DNA of 64,000 nt from a virus. The DNA lies in the IMG/VR virus record IMGVR_UViG_3300033273_000550, positions 62,001-126,000 of that record. One strand, 5' to 3'. The translations under genes and the position numbers were made by a program. This document shows, piece after piece, positions 1-9,700 of this stretch. The notes below the pieces were generated by a model. That model had not been told where the DNA came from. It saw nothing but the letters and a program-made list of their open reading frames with translations, and did not search any database. The first letter of the stretch is position 1. Every line of letters begins with the position of its first letter.

Positions 1-2
1 AT

Positions 3-3000
3 AGTACCGACACTGCTATTGTAGAGTCGTTTGAGATAAATTCTGCTTTTAAAGCTTTTGAACATAAGCTAGATCTACATGTATATAACGTAGATAATAT
101 ACTTTTACAAAGTTTTCCAAACTCACAAGGATACCAGATCTTAGGTGATAGTCAAACAGACAATGACGGAAATGCTGATGCTCTTTATATAGATCCTATT
201 AAAGATGTAAAAGATACAGGATACGCCGGACAGGATATAAAATTAGTATATAACTTCCTAGACGATCTATACTCTGAAAATAAACTAGGGGTAACATTTT
301 TTATTGAAGAAATCTCTTCTGATGGAACAGAGCTTAGACTTCTTACCACTGGACTTTCAGACGAAAGAGTAAAAGAAATTACCGATAAATTAAAAGAAGA
401 TTTAAACAGCTCTTCTTATTTAGATTCTTTTGTTCTTAACTTTGGAGATAATAATTTACTTATTGGTGTTAATATAGATACTCAACCTTATAGAGATTAT
501 AACTCTGTTGTAGTTAAACTATATAACCCATTACCACAAGAGTTTGGTTTAAAATCCTTACTTACCATTCAAAGACAGGTAGCTGATTCAGTAGCATATG
601 TAGTTAATTCAACTTTCATACCTGATAAAATAAAAGTACCTTACATTAAGGGTCCTAATTTTAATGTAGAGTTAGAAGAAGATTTAACTAATCCCACACA
701 GTTTTTAAATTATAACGATCTTTTTAGCTTTCCAGTTTCAAATAATTATAGAGAACTAAACTCTCTTTTTGCTGAAAGTAGTATCCCAATAAGTATAGAC
801 TACTCTAACTACTCTAATTTTATTAGATTTAGTTCAGCAGAAGAAAGATTAAAAAACTTTAAGTATAAGTTAGATTTAATTGAAACTTATCAAAAGCAGT
901 ACGACAGTGCTAGTAATACAACTGAAGCTACATTTTATTCTTCTAGTACTAATTACCATCAAGCAAATATCAATGGTATTATAAATAACTTCGATCATTA
1001 CGAAAGATTTTTATACTACAGTACAGGATCTACTTCATGGCCTAAACAAGCACCTTATAATAAACCATACACAGTAGCAACAGGTTCAGCTACCGGCTCT
1101 TGGTATACTGCTAACCTACTATCAGCTAGTAATTACGATACAACTAACTACTCTAAGTTAACCGATAGTATTCCAGAGTTTATTAGAAACGATAGTGCTA
1201 ACAATTCATTTAGCTTGTTTACTGATATGGTAGGTCAACACTTTGATAATTTATGGATATATACCAAAGCACTATCAGATAAGTACGACGGTGACAACAG
1301 GCCTGATTTTGGTGCTGCTAAAGGATTGGTAGAAGACCTATTAAAAAACTTTGGAGTAAAAGTATACAATAGCTCTAGATCAACAGAAAACTTATTTAAA
1401 ACATTTACAGGAGAGTTATACGATTCAGGTAGTGAAAGTTTAATAGGAGGAGCTAATATAATATCAGCATCTAATTCTCCTACAAGCGAGGAAGTATATA
1501 GACAGGAAGTATATAAAAGAATGTACCATAACCTCCCTTACCTTTTAAAAACTAAAGGTACTGAAAGAGGTTTAAGAGCGTTAATAAACTCGTTCGGTAT
1601 ACCTTCATTACATACAAGTACTACAAATAATGCTCTACATATTAGAACTCTCGGAGGTGGAAATAAACTACAAACAGTAAACTTCGGATTAGAGAATTAT
1701 GTTAGCTCGTCAGAATATAAAGTAAGGTTAGATGATACCGGCAGTATTGTATCCGGTAATACCTTATCTCTTTATACTTCAATAAGAAAGGATGATATAA
1801 AAATGGCTGACGATATTCATAGAACTGATATCGGCTACTCACCATCTGATCCTGTCAATGATGAAATCTACGCTTACTATGCTTCTACTGGATTTAATAT
1901 TGATGACTATATTGGTGATCCAAGAGATGCTTATAAAAAAGAATACCCTAACTTAGTAGCAACAGGAAGCAATGTAGTCGAAGAATTAACAACAAGCGGC
2001 AGTCATGATTACTTTGATTTTGTAAGATCTCTTAAGTTTTTCGATAACGTAGTATTTAAGACCATTAAAGACTTCGTACCTGCAAGAACAAGTTTAAGTA
2101 GTGGTATAATTATCAAACCACACGTATTAGAAAGAAGTAAGTTAAAACAAGTAGAAGTATCAGGTAGTCAAAAACCTATAAGTTCTTCTCAAGCCATAGC
2201 CGATCAATTTACCGGCAATATTATATTAACAGGCTCTATTGAAATACTTGATTTAACAGGAAGTTCTGGCGGAGCTTTTGGACAAATAAATTCTCTTAAC
2301 CTATCTCAAAGAAGAGGTCCCGGGTACTGGTACCCTTGGGGTGCATTAACAGCATCATACGAAGAAGAGGTGATGACTCCTGATGGTTTAAGAACTAAAA
2401 CTTACCATGATCATGAAGAAGCAAGATATGATGGGGAACTTTCCGGCAGTCTAATTAACCCTGTATTATCACCAGGAGAGCTAAATGACGAAAACTTATT
2501 TAAAAAAGATAACCCAGACGAGCTTACCTATATTATAGAATCAGCTTCTCAAGGTATTGAACCATCACCAACACCTACTCCTACTATTACACCTACTCCT
2601 ACTATTACACCAACACCAACACCTACATATGATCCAGGAGCACCAACACCAACACCTACTCCTTCTGAAACCTACGATAATAGTGTATTGTGTTTTAGAT
2701 TCCTAGTATGTGATGGTAACTCTGGTACACAAGTTGGTGATGAAGTCTGGATACCTCAAAATGTAAATGCATTCGGTGTCATAGGAGGAACAGGACCTGG
2801 AGTTATATGCGGTGGTAGTTTCTTAACTAATAGAACAAGCTTACCTGCTCAAGGTGAATTCTATCAAATAGTAAATAACCCGGTGTGTAGTAATGAAACA
2901 AGAGATGATAATATTTTTGCTAAATATACAGGTGTCACAGCATATAAAGTACCTACAGCATACTTCTTCGATGATGTAGCAGGACAAGAAGATTGTGATG

Positions 3001-3017
3001 CAGGAGGATTAGGATAA
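3..3017 (+). CDS. Large virion protein, probably baseplate/tail-associated, 5' end cut by window edge
   Basis: The reading frame is open from base 3, so the gene begins left of the window and at least 1004 residues are visible. An in-frame TTG at 1215 could be mistaken for a start, but coding continues upstream without a stop. The middle carries the segment YLLKTKGTERGLRALINSFG (around 1545-1605), which I associate with large baseplate-region proteins of marine T4-like phages. Near the C-terminus a Pro-Thr linker (about 2561-2670) leads into a Cys-containing globular end. The next gene starts 10 bases downstream. A structural role is likely from context and composition; the exact baseplate part is unknown. 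Confidence 0.7.
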   Translation, partial: STDTAIVESFEINSAFKAFEHKLDLHVYNVDNILLQSFPNSQGYQILGDSQTDNDGNADALYIDPIKDVKDTGYAGQDIKLVYNFLDDLYSENKLGVTFFIEEISSDGTELRLLTTGLSDERVKEITDKLKEDLNSSSYLDSFVLNFGDNNLLIGVNIDTQPYRDYNSVVVKLYNPLPQEFGLKSLLTIQRQVADSVAYVVNSTFIPDKIKVPYIKGPNFNVELEEDLTNPTQFLNYNDLFSFPVSNNYRELNSLFAESSIPISIDYSNYSNFIRFSSAEERLKNFKYKLDLIETYQKQYDSASNTTEATFYSSSTNYHQANINGIINNFDHYERFLYYSTGSTSWPKQAPYNKPYTVATGSATGSWYTANLLSASNYDTTNYSKLTDSIPEFIRNDSANNSFSLFTDMVGQHFDNLWIYTKALSDKYDGDNRPDFGAAKGLVEDLLKNFGVKVYNSSRSTENLFKTFTGELYDSGSESLIGGANIISASNSPTSEEVYRQEVYKRMYHNLPYLLKTKGTERGLRALINSFGIPSLHTSTTNNALHIRTLGGGNKLQTVNFGLENYVSSSEYKVRLDDTGSIVSGNTLSLYTSIRKDDIKMADDIHRTDIGYSPSDPVNDEIYAYYASTGFNIDDYIGDPRDAYKKEYPNLVATGSNVVEELTTSGSHDYFDFVRSLKFFDNVVFKTIKDFVPARTSLSSGIIIKPHVLERSKLKQVEVSGSQKPISSSQAIADQFTGNIILTGSIEILDLTGSSGGAFGQINSLNLSQRRGPGYWYPWGALTASYEEEVMTPDGLRTKTYHDHEEARYDGELSGSLINPVLSPGELNDENLFKKDNPDELTYIIESASQGIEPSPTPTPTITPTPTITPTPTPTYDPGAPTPTPTPSETYDNSVLCFRFLVCDGNSGTQVGDEVWIPQNVNAFGVIGGTGPGVICGGSFLTNRTSLPAQGEFYQIVNNPVCSNETRDDNIFAKYTGVTAYKVPTAYFFDDVAGQEDCDAGGLG
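2561..2670 (+). repeat. Pro-Thr linker repeat (PTPTITPT type)
   Basis: Degenerate CCT/CCA-ACT/ACA codon repeats encode a run of PT and PTIT units inside the first gene, interrupted by a YDPGA segment. It is the same kind of spacer as the much longer stalk of the 910-residue fibre at 6933-9665, and probably forms an extended, possibly glycosylated, linker. Confidence 0.85.
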
Positions 3018-3027
3018 ATAAAATAAT

Positions 3028-3840
3028 ATGGCAGAACCAATAAACATATCTACATCAGCACTCAACCATTACAGTGGTAGTTACTCCCGAGTTGGTGGTA
3101 CTAACAGAATAATTGTTAGAAGAGGGTTGAACCAACTGTATTATTCTAACTTTAATACAGGATCTGGTTTAGTAGTAGAAACAGGAAGTTATGATCAATT
3201 CAAAAATAATAATTTTGATAACTTCTTAGAATCTTCTTTTGCAGTATCTGGTTCTAGAATACTAACCGGTAGAGGAGCTATATACTCGATACCAAGAGAG
3301 TTATTCGGTACTCACATAGAGCCTGGTTCTATTATTATATCTAGCTCATATAGTAAATTAGTAGATGATAAAGAAGGTAATTTAAGGTTGGATACTGTAA
3401 CAGGAGCAGTAAAAGGCAATGTAATTTATAGTCACGGACAGTTAATCATTACTGATTTTGATACAGCTAACTTCTATGAAAGTGGCTCTGACGGTAGTGA
3501 TCCTGATAACGCTCCTGGTGCTGCTATAATTACATTTAAATCTAATCAACCTATATATACTTATAACTATAACGTTAATATATCTGATTACGAATATAAC
3601 TTTACCACTAACCCGTCAGCACAGACCGGTAGTACAGTTTTAACCTATTCAGGTAGTAAATATCAAAGACCAAGCGGTGTACTTGCTGATAATGTAACTG
3701 GCTCTAATTTCCAACCATACATTACAACAGTAGGACTTTATAATGATTATCAGGAATTAATAGCAGTTGCTAAATTAGCTCAACCGCTTCCTAAACCTGC
3801 TAATACAGAATTAACCATACAAGTAAGATTAGATATATAG
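3028..3840 (+). CDS. Virion structural protein (paralogue of the gene at 5943)
   Basis: A 270-residue protein rich in Ser, Gly, Thr and Asn, typical of phage virion proteins. Its C-terminus (VGLYNDYQELIAVAKLAQPL, then a VRLDI end) closely matches that of the gene at 5943 (VGLYNDNNDLLAVAKLSTPL, VKLDY), so the two are paralogues with a conserved end and diverged body. The shared end may be an assembly interface. ATG follows the previous stop by about 10 bases, with no Shine-Dalgarno sequence. Likely baseplate or tail component by context; precise role not recognised. Confidence 0.65.
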   Translation: MAEPINISTSALNHYSGSYSRVGGTNRIIVRRGLNQLYYSNFNTGSGLVVETGSYDQFKNNNFDNFLESSFAVSGSRILTGRGAIYSIPRELFGTHIEPGSIIISSSYSKLVDDKEGNLRLDTVTGAVKGNVIYSHGQLIITDFDTANFYESGSDGSDPDNAPGAAIITFKSNQPIYTYNYNVNISDYEYNFTTNPSAQTGSTVLTYSGSKYQRPSGVLADNVTGSNFQPYITTVGLYNDYQELIAVAKLAQPLPKPANTELTIQVRLDI

Positions 3841-5229
3841 ATGAACTCATACGGACCAAATGAATTTAGAGCAGTAGCACCAGGTGCCGGGAAAATTTTA
3901 CTTTTCTACGACACAGACCTAATGCCTGGCGGTCAAGCTGTAATAGTTGAACAGATAAATATTAGTACAACTGATTGTGCCGGTAACAACAGAGCTACCG
4001 CTGTATCTAACTTAACCAGTATTACAATAGGAAGTAATACCTTTATCTTACAGAACCCTACAGCTTATAGCAGTCATTATAATTTCGATATAGGAGGTAA
4101 ACCTCAAGCTCCTCGATCTACATACTATAATGAGGCTAACGATGGATCTTGTATAGATATAGATTTTGTTCCTACACCATTTGTAGAGTTTACATACAAC
4201 GATTATAATGCAACTTTAGGTAATGCACAAGAGTTAAGAAGATCAAACTTCTACTATGAAGTAGATAATGAAAGATCTGGCTCTTCTTCTAGACCTCAAA
4301 ACATTATAAATATTTTAAATGAGACTGCAGTAACTGCCTCTGTACAGGAATCTAATTATACTTCTCTTAGTATTACCCAAGGTAGATATGAAGGTACTAC
4401 TACCGATGAAGATGAATATGGAATACCAGCCGCATTAACTGGTAAAGTATTTAGAGGAGCTCTTTTTGATACTACAGCTGACCTAGGATTTATTATATCT
4501 TCAAGTCAAAACGGCACCGTACAGTATAGAGAACTACTTCAAGTAGTTGATAGTAACTATTCGTTAGCAGTTGGTAATAATAGTCTTTACCATGTAAGAG
4601 GATCTAAAACTTTAGAAACTCCTAACGCTAGATACATAAATGTTCGTTACTCTAGCCTTACTTTGAGTAACATGCCTACTTATACTTTACCAACACTTTC
4701 TAATTCAGGTAGTTTGATGGTTACAGCATCTATGGCCTATCACGATTTAGCTACATATGAAGGCTCTGAAACTAATGTTAGAGCTATGCAAGACTTTGGA
4801 GGGTTTAAACCAGGAGAACCAATAATGCACGGTAGAGGTAATATATCCGGCTATACTAACCCAGCCTATGAGTTTGTAGCATTTAAAAGCTCTAGTTTCG
4901 ATAGAGGTAATACACTTTCTCGTACGTTTGAAACTACAGTATTTTTCCAAACCGGTAGTAGAAATTATCCTGAAGCTAAAATAGGATTTGATATTTTCGA
5001 AGATTATAATACTAGAAACTCAGACAACACTATGGATGTAGGAAGAAGAACTTGGACTCAAGACCCTACAAACGTATATAAAGTAATAGGTGATAGTATA
5101 TATGAATCATCTAACAATCAAATTAATAAAGTAGGAAATAAATTACTTTTAGTTGAATCTACCCAAGAAATTATGTATATTGATGAGAGCGGTAAGATTC
5201 TATTCAATATGGGTAATCAATTAACATAA
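3841..5229 (+). CDS. Virion structural protein of unknown function
   Basis: A 462-residue protein whose ATG abuts the TAG stop of the preceding gene, so the two are probably translated together. Composition is Ser/Thr/Asn-rich and beta-strand-like, with few charged residues, as in tail or baseplate proteins. It has no membrane segment, signal peptide or recognised catalytic motif. It lies between the two paralogous virion proteins (3028 and 5943) in the tail-structural block. I do not recognise the family; the structural assignment is by context. Confidence 0.55.
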   Translation: MNSYGPNEFRAVAPGAGKILLFYDTDLMPGGQAVIVEQINISTTDCAGNNRATAVSNLTSITIGSNTFILQNPTAYSSHYNFDIGGKPQAPRSTYYNEANDGSCIDIDFVPTPFVEFTYNDYNATLGNAQELRRSNFYYEVDNERSGSSSRPQNIINILNETAVTASVQESNYTSLSITQGRYEGTTTDEDEYGIPAALTGKVFRGALFDTTADLGFIISSSQNGTVQYRELLQVVDSNYSLAVGNNSLYHVRGSKTLETPNARYINVRYSSLTLSNMPTYTLPTLSNSGSLMVTASMAYHDLATYEGSETNVRAMQDFGGFKPGEPIMHGRGNISGYTNPAYEFVAFKSSSFDRGNTLSRTFETTVFFQTGSRNYPEAKIGFDIFEDYNTRNSDNTMDVGRRTWTQDPTNVYKVIGDSIYESSNNQINKVGNKLLLVESTQEIMYIDESGKILFNMGNQLT

Positions 5230-5255
5230 GAAAATAAATAAAAGAAAAATTAATA

Positions 5256-5263
5256 TATTTATA
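5256..5263 (+). promoter_or_regulatory. Putative late promoter box TATTTATA
   Basis: TATTTATA followed by TAAAAG, 17 bases before the ATG at 5281, in a 51-base A/T-rich gap. The same box recurs ahead of many genes in this window. Confidence 0.55.
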
Positions 5264-5280
5264 TAAAAGAATAAAGTCAA

Positions 5281-5940
5281 ATGGGATACTTAAATAACAG
5301 CGTAGTAACAGTAGACGCTATCTTAACCAAAAAAGGAAGAGAGCTTTTAGCTAGAGGAGACGGCTCTTTCAAAATTACTCAATTTGCATTAGCAGATGAT
5401 GAAATCGATTATACTCTTTATAATCCAACTCATCCATCTGGTTCGCAATATTATGGACAGGCTATTGAAAATATGCCTTTATTAGAAGCGTTTCCTGATG
5501 AAACGAAAATTATGAAGTATAAGCTTGCTACTTTACCAAGAGGTACTTCTAAATTACCATTACTAGAAGCAGGATATTCTGCTATTAGATTAAAGCAAGG
5601 AGCTTCTCTAGCAATTACTCCTCAAACTTTAAACTATCTAGGAGCTACTTCTACTTTCGAAGCAGGAGGTTATACCGCAGAGATTGCCGATGTTAGAGTA
5701 TTATCTAACTTTAGAGGAGTAGGAATCAATACAGAAGAAGCAGAAGCATTAAATACTAAAACTACCTTCGGTACTAACGTATCTAAAACAGTTATTGGTA
5801 CTTCTATAAACTTAACTGCTACAACTGTAAATACTTTATTCGGTACAAATACTCAACTACAAACTACTATCCAAATTATAGGTAGAGATTCTGGAGCTAG
5901 AGTAACGATCCCAGTAACAATCATTAAAGTAAATCAGTAA
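5281..5940 (+). CDS. Conserved marine-phage virion protein
   Basis: A 219-residue protein beginning MGYLNNSVVTVDAILTKKGR and continuing with a GDGSFKITQFALADDEIDY segment. From memory this N-terminal pattern is widespread in marine T4-like phages next to tail and baseplate genes; I know of no assigned function. The first gene after a TATTTATATAAAAG promoter-like box and a 51-base gap, so it may begin a transcript running through the 910-residue fibre. No signal peptide or membrane segment. Virion protein by conservation and context. Confidence 0.6.
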   Translation: MGYLNNSVVTVDAILTKKGRELLARGDGSFKITQFALADDEIDYTLYNPTHPSGSQYYGQAIENMPLLEAFPDETKIMKYKLATLPRGTSKLPLLEAGYSAIRLKQGASLAITPQTLNYLGATSTFEAGGYTAEIADVRVLSNFRGVGINTEEAEALNTKTTFGTNVSKTVIGTSINLTATTVNTLFGTNTQLQTTIQIIGRDSGARVTIPVTIIKVNQ

Positions 5941-5942
5941 AA

Positions 5943-6929
5943 ATGTCGTATAAAAGATTTGACCAGGAAGATATAGTCGTTAGTTCAGACTCAGTTACTG
6001 CACCAGCTTGGAGTAATAACGTAGTTGAGCTATCAGACTTTTATTTAAAATCAACACAGATAAACGGAAGTAGTGGACCTTACTACCATAATGTATATGA
6101 TACTGCAGCAACTGAATCAATTCAATTTTCTGTAGCTCATGGTAATAGATTAGGTAGCGGTTCTGCAGCTTATGATGCAGCTGTACCATCAAAGTCATAT
6201 AGTTCTACAGTTTACGGCCAGTTTAGAACTATGTTACTTGGAGATGAAGATACAGACTTTACCTTTGTAAGTAGTAGTACAACCTTAACCCCAGATAACG
6301 TTTTATTTATTTCTGTTGAAAGAGCTAGATATAAGGAAAAAATTCTACCTGGATCTTTATTTTTATCACTTTCAGGTTCAGGAGGAGAAGTTAAATTAGC
6401 TGATTACAGCTTAACAGCATCTACTGATACGTTTGTTGACGGTGGTAGAGTTTATTCAATCTATTCTGGTAGTAATTCAGGACTAGTAACAAGCACTGCA
6501 ATCGAGTATGGAAAATTATATCCTGATGTAGGAGTTATAGCACTCAATGGTGATATTTTATCATCAAGTGATTATGTAGAGTTTGACGGTACTTCTTCTA
6601 ACTATACTACAGATAAAGCACATTTTCATTTTTACAACTCTATCGATACTGGTAGTTCGTTTAAATTAAGATCTGAAGAAACAGTATCATCTAATTATGT
6701 ATTTATTAGAGCAAGAAACTCTGAGTTTAACTATTCAAACAACCCATCTAATATTACAGGTTCAGGAGAATTAAGACACAGTGTAATGATTGATAGTCCT
6801 CAGGCATACGTTACAGCAGTAGGTTTATATAACGACAATAACGATTTATTAGCAGTAGCTAAACTATCAACACCTCTATTAAAAGATTTTACTAAAGAAG
6901 CATTAGTTAGAGTTAAACTTGACTATTAA
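5943..6929 (+). CDS. Virion structural protein (paralogue of the gene at 3028)
   Basis: A 328-residue Ser/Thr/Gly-rich protein starting two bases after the preceding stop. It shares with the gene at 3028 a C-terminal module: an EFNYSNNPS-like segment, an (I/V)TAVGLYNDNNDLLAVAKL motif and a final V(R/K)LDY/I. The rest is diverged, suggesting two subunits that use the same assembly interface. It lies directly before the long PT-repeat fibre, so it could help attach that fibre. No enzymatic motif seen. Confidence 0.6.
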   Translation: MSYKRFDQEDIVVSSDSVTAPAWSNNVVELSDFYLKSTQINGSSGPYYHNVYDTAATESIQFSVAHGNRLGSGSAAYDAAVPSKSYSSTVYGQFRTMLLGDEDTDFTFVSSSTTLTPDNVLFISVERARYKEKILPGSLFLSLSGSGGEVKLADYSLTASTDTFVDGGRVYSIYSGSNSGLVTSTAIEYGKLYPDVGVIALNGDILSSSDYVEFDGTSSNYTTDKAHFHFYNSIDTGSSFKLRSEETVSSNYVFIRARNSEFNYSNNPSNITGSGELRHSVMIDSPQAYVTAVGLYNDNNDLLAVAKLSTPLLKDFTKEALVRVKLDY

Positions 6930-6932
6930 TGA

Positions 6933-9665
6933 ATGGGTGCTTGGAAAAAGTTAAAACAGCAAGACGTCTACATAACCACGTATGTAGCTAATAAGGAATT
7001 TACCTTATCCGGTAGTGCTTTAATTAGTTCCAGCATTATATTTATCCCTTATGGTGAAACCGTTACTACAACTATAACTCCTACTCCAACTATAACACCA
7101 TCTGTTACTCCAACCCTTACAGTAACACCAACCATAACACCAACAGCAGATGCGAGTCCAACTCCTACTGCAACAGTTACCCCAACCGTTACACCTACTA
7201 CAACAGTAACTCCTACTGTTTCTATTACACCGAGTACTACACCATCTAATACTCCAACCATAACTCCTACTACTACTGTTTCGGTTACTCCAAGTATTAC
7301 CCCTACTAATACTCCTGATGTATCACCTACACCAAGCGTGACACCATCAATTACTCCTTCTATTACTCCGACTAATACTCCTGATGTATCACCAACACCT
7401 TCTATTACGCCTTCAATTACACCGTCGATCACCCCGACTAATACTCCTGATGCATCACCTACTCCGAGTATTACACCTTCTATTACTCCGAGTATTACAC
7501 CTTCTAATAGTCCTTCTATTACACCATCAATTACTCCAAGTATAACACCAAGTAATACACCTACTTTAACTCCTTCTATTACTCCAAGTATTACACCATC
7601 TACAACCCCTCCTATTACACCATCAGTAACACCTACTAATACAGCAACCGGTACACCATCACCATCAGTATCGGTGACTCCTTCTATTACACCATCAGTA
7701 ACTCCATCAATTACTCCTAGTATCACACCAACTGGTACTCCTGATCCTACATTAACTAATACTCCTACAGCAACAGTAACTCCAACTATAACTCCAACAG
7801 TGAGTCCTACTATTACTCCATCAATTACACCTACTAAAACTGCTACAGTAACTCCAACAGTGAGTCCTACTGTTACCCCGTCTATTACACCTACTAACAC
7901 ACCAACGGTTAGTCCTAGTGTAACACCGTCTGTTACACCATCAATTACTCCTAGTATTACACCATCTGTAACTCCTTCTATTACTCCTACTTTAACCCCA
8001 TCGGTTACTCCTTCTATCACACCATCAGTAACTCCTACATTAACACCAACAGTTACACCTTCTGATGCATTAGATGGTAGGTATTATAGATTAGCAGAAA
8101 CATTAGAAGAAGCATGTTATGGTACTGGTGGTTCAACTATATTAGTATACGATGCTGATCAGCCATTAGAGCAAGGAGAGTATCTATATCAATCACCAAA
8201 TGGTACTAACTTCTGGACTTGGACTGAATTACAGAATGAATTAAGTACATCACAGAATTCACTTTACCTATTTGATACATCGATGGGTAATACAACTATA
8301 CTTACCATTGGAGATAACGGAGGTAATGGGTATGTCTATTCAACAGGAACTTGTCCTACACAAACTCCAACACCAACAGTAACTCCTACATTAACACCGA
8401 GTTTAACACCTTCTCTTACTCCAAGCATAACTCCTTCAGTAACTTCAACACCTGCTGATTGTCAAGAGTATCAAATCTCCAACTACAGCTTGAGTCAAAA
8501 CTTAACATATACATTCACAGACTGTAACGGTCACGCTTATCCAACACAAACTCTAGCTCCTGATAGCGATACTATAGTATGTGCAACTGATACTCCTGTA
8601 AGAGTAGGTGGATCGAATTCATACGACATAAGTAGTTTAGGAGTATGTAGTCCTGTTCCTTCTCCAACACCTACTGTAACTCCTACGATAGTTTGGAACT
8701 CAGTTACTGGAGTAGGCTACAGTAACGCTAGCTCTGATGCTGCTTGTACTGCTGCTCCTAGTCAATTACCAAGTACTACACTTTACTGGTATGCTTCTGA
8801 TGGTTCTACTCTAGCAGATGCAACTAGAATATTTAGTGCTCCTGATAACTTTAGTGAAGTGACTCAAGGATGGTGGTCTGATGGTCAATATTGGATCTTT
8901 GCTAATAACTCTGATAGTCTACCTGGTAGTCAAGTAACTTCTGCTGGTTCTTGTCCTGCTACACCAACACCTACACCAACACCAACAATTACTCCAACAA
9001 TTACATCTACTCCTACTCCTACAGTAACTCCTACTACTTCACCGACTAAATTCTTAGTAGGAACTATAACAAGCTTCTCAGGTACTGAAAGCTCTGCAGG
9101 TCTAGCTTGTGCTCAATTTACTGCTACAGGATTCTATGCTAATGTAACATCGTTTAGTGCTATAACAACAGGTACAGTAATTTACGAAACTTCTACAAGT
9201 GCAGCATTTAATGGTCAATCGTACTGGTACGGTATTGCTTCTAGTACTGGAGAACCTACTCATGCTATTCAAATTAATAACGTAGGTCAAGTAATTAATA
9301 AAGTAAGCTGTAGCACTCCAACACCAACTCCAACTACTAGCGTACCTGTAACACCAACTCCAACACCAACTCCAACTGAAACACCTTCAGGAGGACCTGG
9401 ATTAGGAGGTTGTACTAGCTTTACTGGTTCAGCAAGATTTACTAATGCAGCAAGTGCTTGTTCTGGATTAATTGCAACAACCTACTATCACGACGGTTCA
9501 AGTGCTGATCCTCAAGTAGGAGATTTAATTTTTACTGATTCTTCCTGCTCAACTTCGGCAGGAAACGGATCGAATACTCAATACATTGCTATTGGAACAG
9601 GTCTACAGTTTATTTCTATAAACACTTTAGGAGAAGTAACAGCAATTACAACTTGTAGCTTCTAA
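6933..9665 (+). CDS. Tail fibre with PT/ITPS-repeat stalk and Cys-bounded globular domains
   Basis: A 910-residue protein. Residues 1-45 form a docking segment beginning MGAWKKLKQQDVYI, resembling the (x)WKK starts of the fibres at 43537, 44763 and 46537. Residues about 46-378 are an almost uninterrupted T-P-S/T-(I/V)-T-P repeat. Five globular domains follow (roughly 378-474, 509-573, 588-675, 705-794 and 825-910), each with paired cysteines near its ends and separated by short PT linkers. The domains look like diverged copies of one unit. The extended stalk with repeated tips suggests a receptor-binding fibre. Ser/Thr density makes it a candidate O-glycosylation substrate (inference). Confidence 0.7.
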   Translation: MGAWKKLKQQDVYITTYVANKEFTLSGSALISSSIIFIPYGETVTTTITPTPTITPSVTPTLTVTPTITPTADASPTPTATVTPTVTPTTTVTPTVSITPSTTPSNTPTITPTTTVSVTPSITPTNTPDVSPTPSVTPSITPSITPTNTPDVSPTPSITPSITPSITPTNTPDASPTPSITPSITPSITPSNSPSITPSITPSITPSNTPTLTPSITPSITPSTTPPITPSVTPTNTATGTPSPSVSVTPSITPSVTPSITPSITPTGTPDPTLTNTPTATVTPTITPTVSPTITPSITPTKTATVTPTVSPTVTPSITPTNTPTVSPSVTPSVTPSITPSITPSVTPSITPTLTPSVTPSITPSVTPTLTPTVTPSDALDGRYYRLAETLEEACYGTGGSTILVYDADQPLEQGEYLYQSPNGTNFWTWTELQNELSTSQNSLYLFDTSMGNTTILTIGDNGGNGYVYSTGTCPTQTPTPTVTPTLTPSLTPSLTPSITPSVTSTPADCQEYQISNYSLSQNLTYTFTDCNGHAYPTQTLAPDSDTIVCATDTPVRVGGSNSYDISSLGVCSPVPSPTPTVTPTIVWNSVTGVGYSNASSDAACTAAPSQLPSTTLYWYASDGSTLADATRIFSAPDNFSEVTQGWWSDGQYWIFANNSDSLPGSQVTSAGSCPATPTPTPTPTITPTITSTPTPTVTPTTSPTKFLVGTITSFSGTESSAGLACAQFTATGFYANVTSFSAITTGTVIYETSTSAAFNGQSYWYGIASSTGEPTHAIQINNVGQVINKVSCSTPTPTPTTSVPVTPTPTPTPTETPSGGPGLGGCTSFTGSARFTNAASACSGLIATTYYHDGSSADPQVGDLIFTDSSCSTSAGNGSNTQYIAIGTGLQFISINTLGEVTAITTCSF
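7065..8064 (+). repeat. About 1 kb of degenerate TPSITP-encoding repeat (fibre stalk)
   Basis: Protein-level repeat of TP(S/T)(I/V)TP units with heavily scrambled synonymous codons (ACT/ACA/ACC, CCT/CCA/CCG), so the DNA is far less repetitive than the protein. The repeat also keeps the reverse strand open over most of its length, giving a false minus-strand frame. Confidence 0.9.
7305..7502 (+). repeat. Three tandem 66-bp (22-residue) higher-order repeats
   Basis: Copies start at 7305, 7371 and 7437, each opening with ACTAATACTCCTGATG (TNTPD) and running through S-P-T-P-S then ITPS units. Equal 66-base spacing indicates recent tandem duplication inside the stalk. Confidence 0.85.
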
Positions 9666-9666
9666 G

Positions 9667-9699
9667 TTGTTTAAAAGAAATAAAACTAATATATTATAG
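9667..9699 (+). promoter_or_regulatory. Putative Bacteroidota-type promoter TTG-N20-TATATTATAG
   Basis: TTG at 9667-9669, a 20-base spacer, then TATATTATAG at 9690-9699, immediately before the nuclease gene. The same two elements with identical spacing occur at 11905-11937 ahead of the primase. The TTG...TA-rich layout resembles the Bacteroidota -33/-7 arrangement, though the -7 box is not the canonical TAnnTTTG. Confidence 0.5.
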
Positions 9700-9700
9700 T

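Noticed and set aside
1215-3017. Gene starting at TTG 1215
   Set aside because: The same frame is open back to base 3 with matching composition, so the gene starts left of the window.
7049-8020. Long minus-strand open frame of GVIDGVTDGV-type repeats
   Set aside because: It is the complement of the ITPS codon repeat; repetitive PT codons stay open in reverse. No start context, and it lies wholly inside a convincing + strand fibre gene.
7065-8064. Possible CRISPR array
   Set aside because: The repeat is coding, period-3 and degenerate, with no unique spacers between identical repeats.
6933-9665. Diversity-generating retroelement target in the fibre
   Set aside because: No reverse transcriptase or template repeat is seen in the window, and the variation is in synonymous codons rather than adenines.
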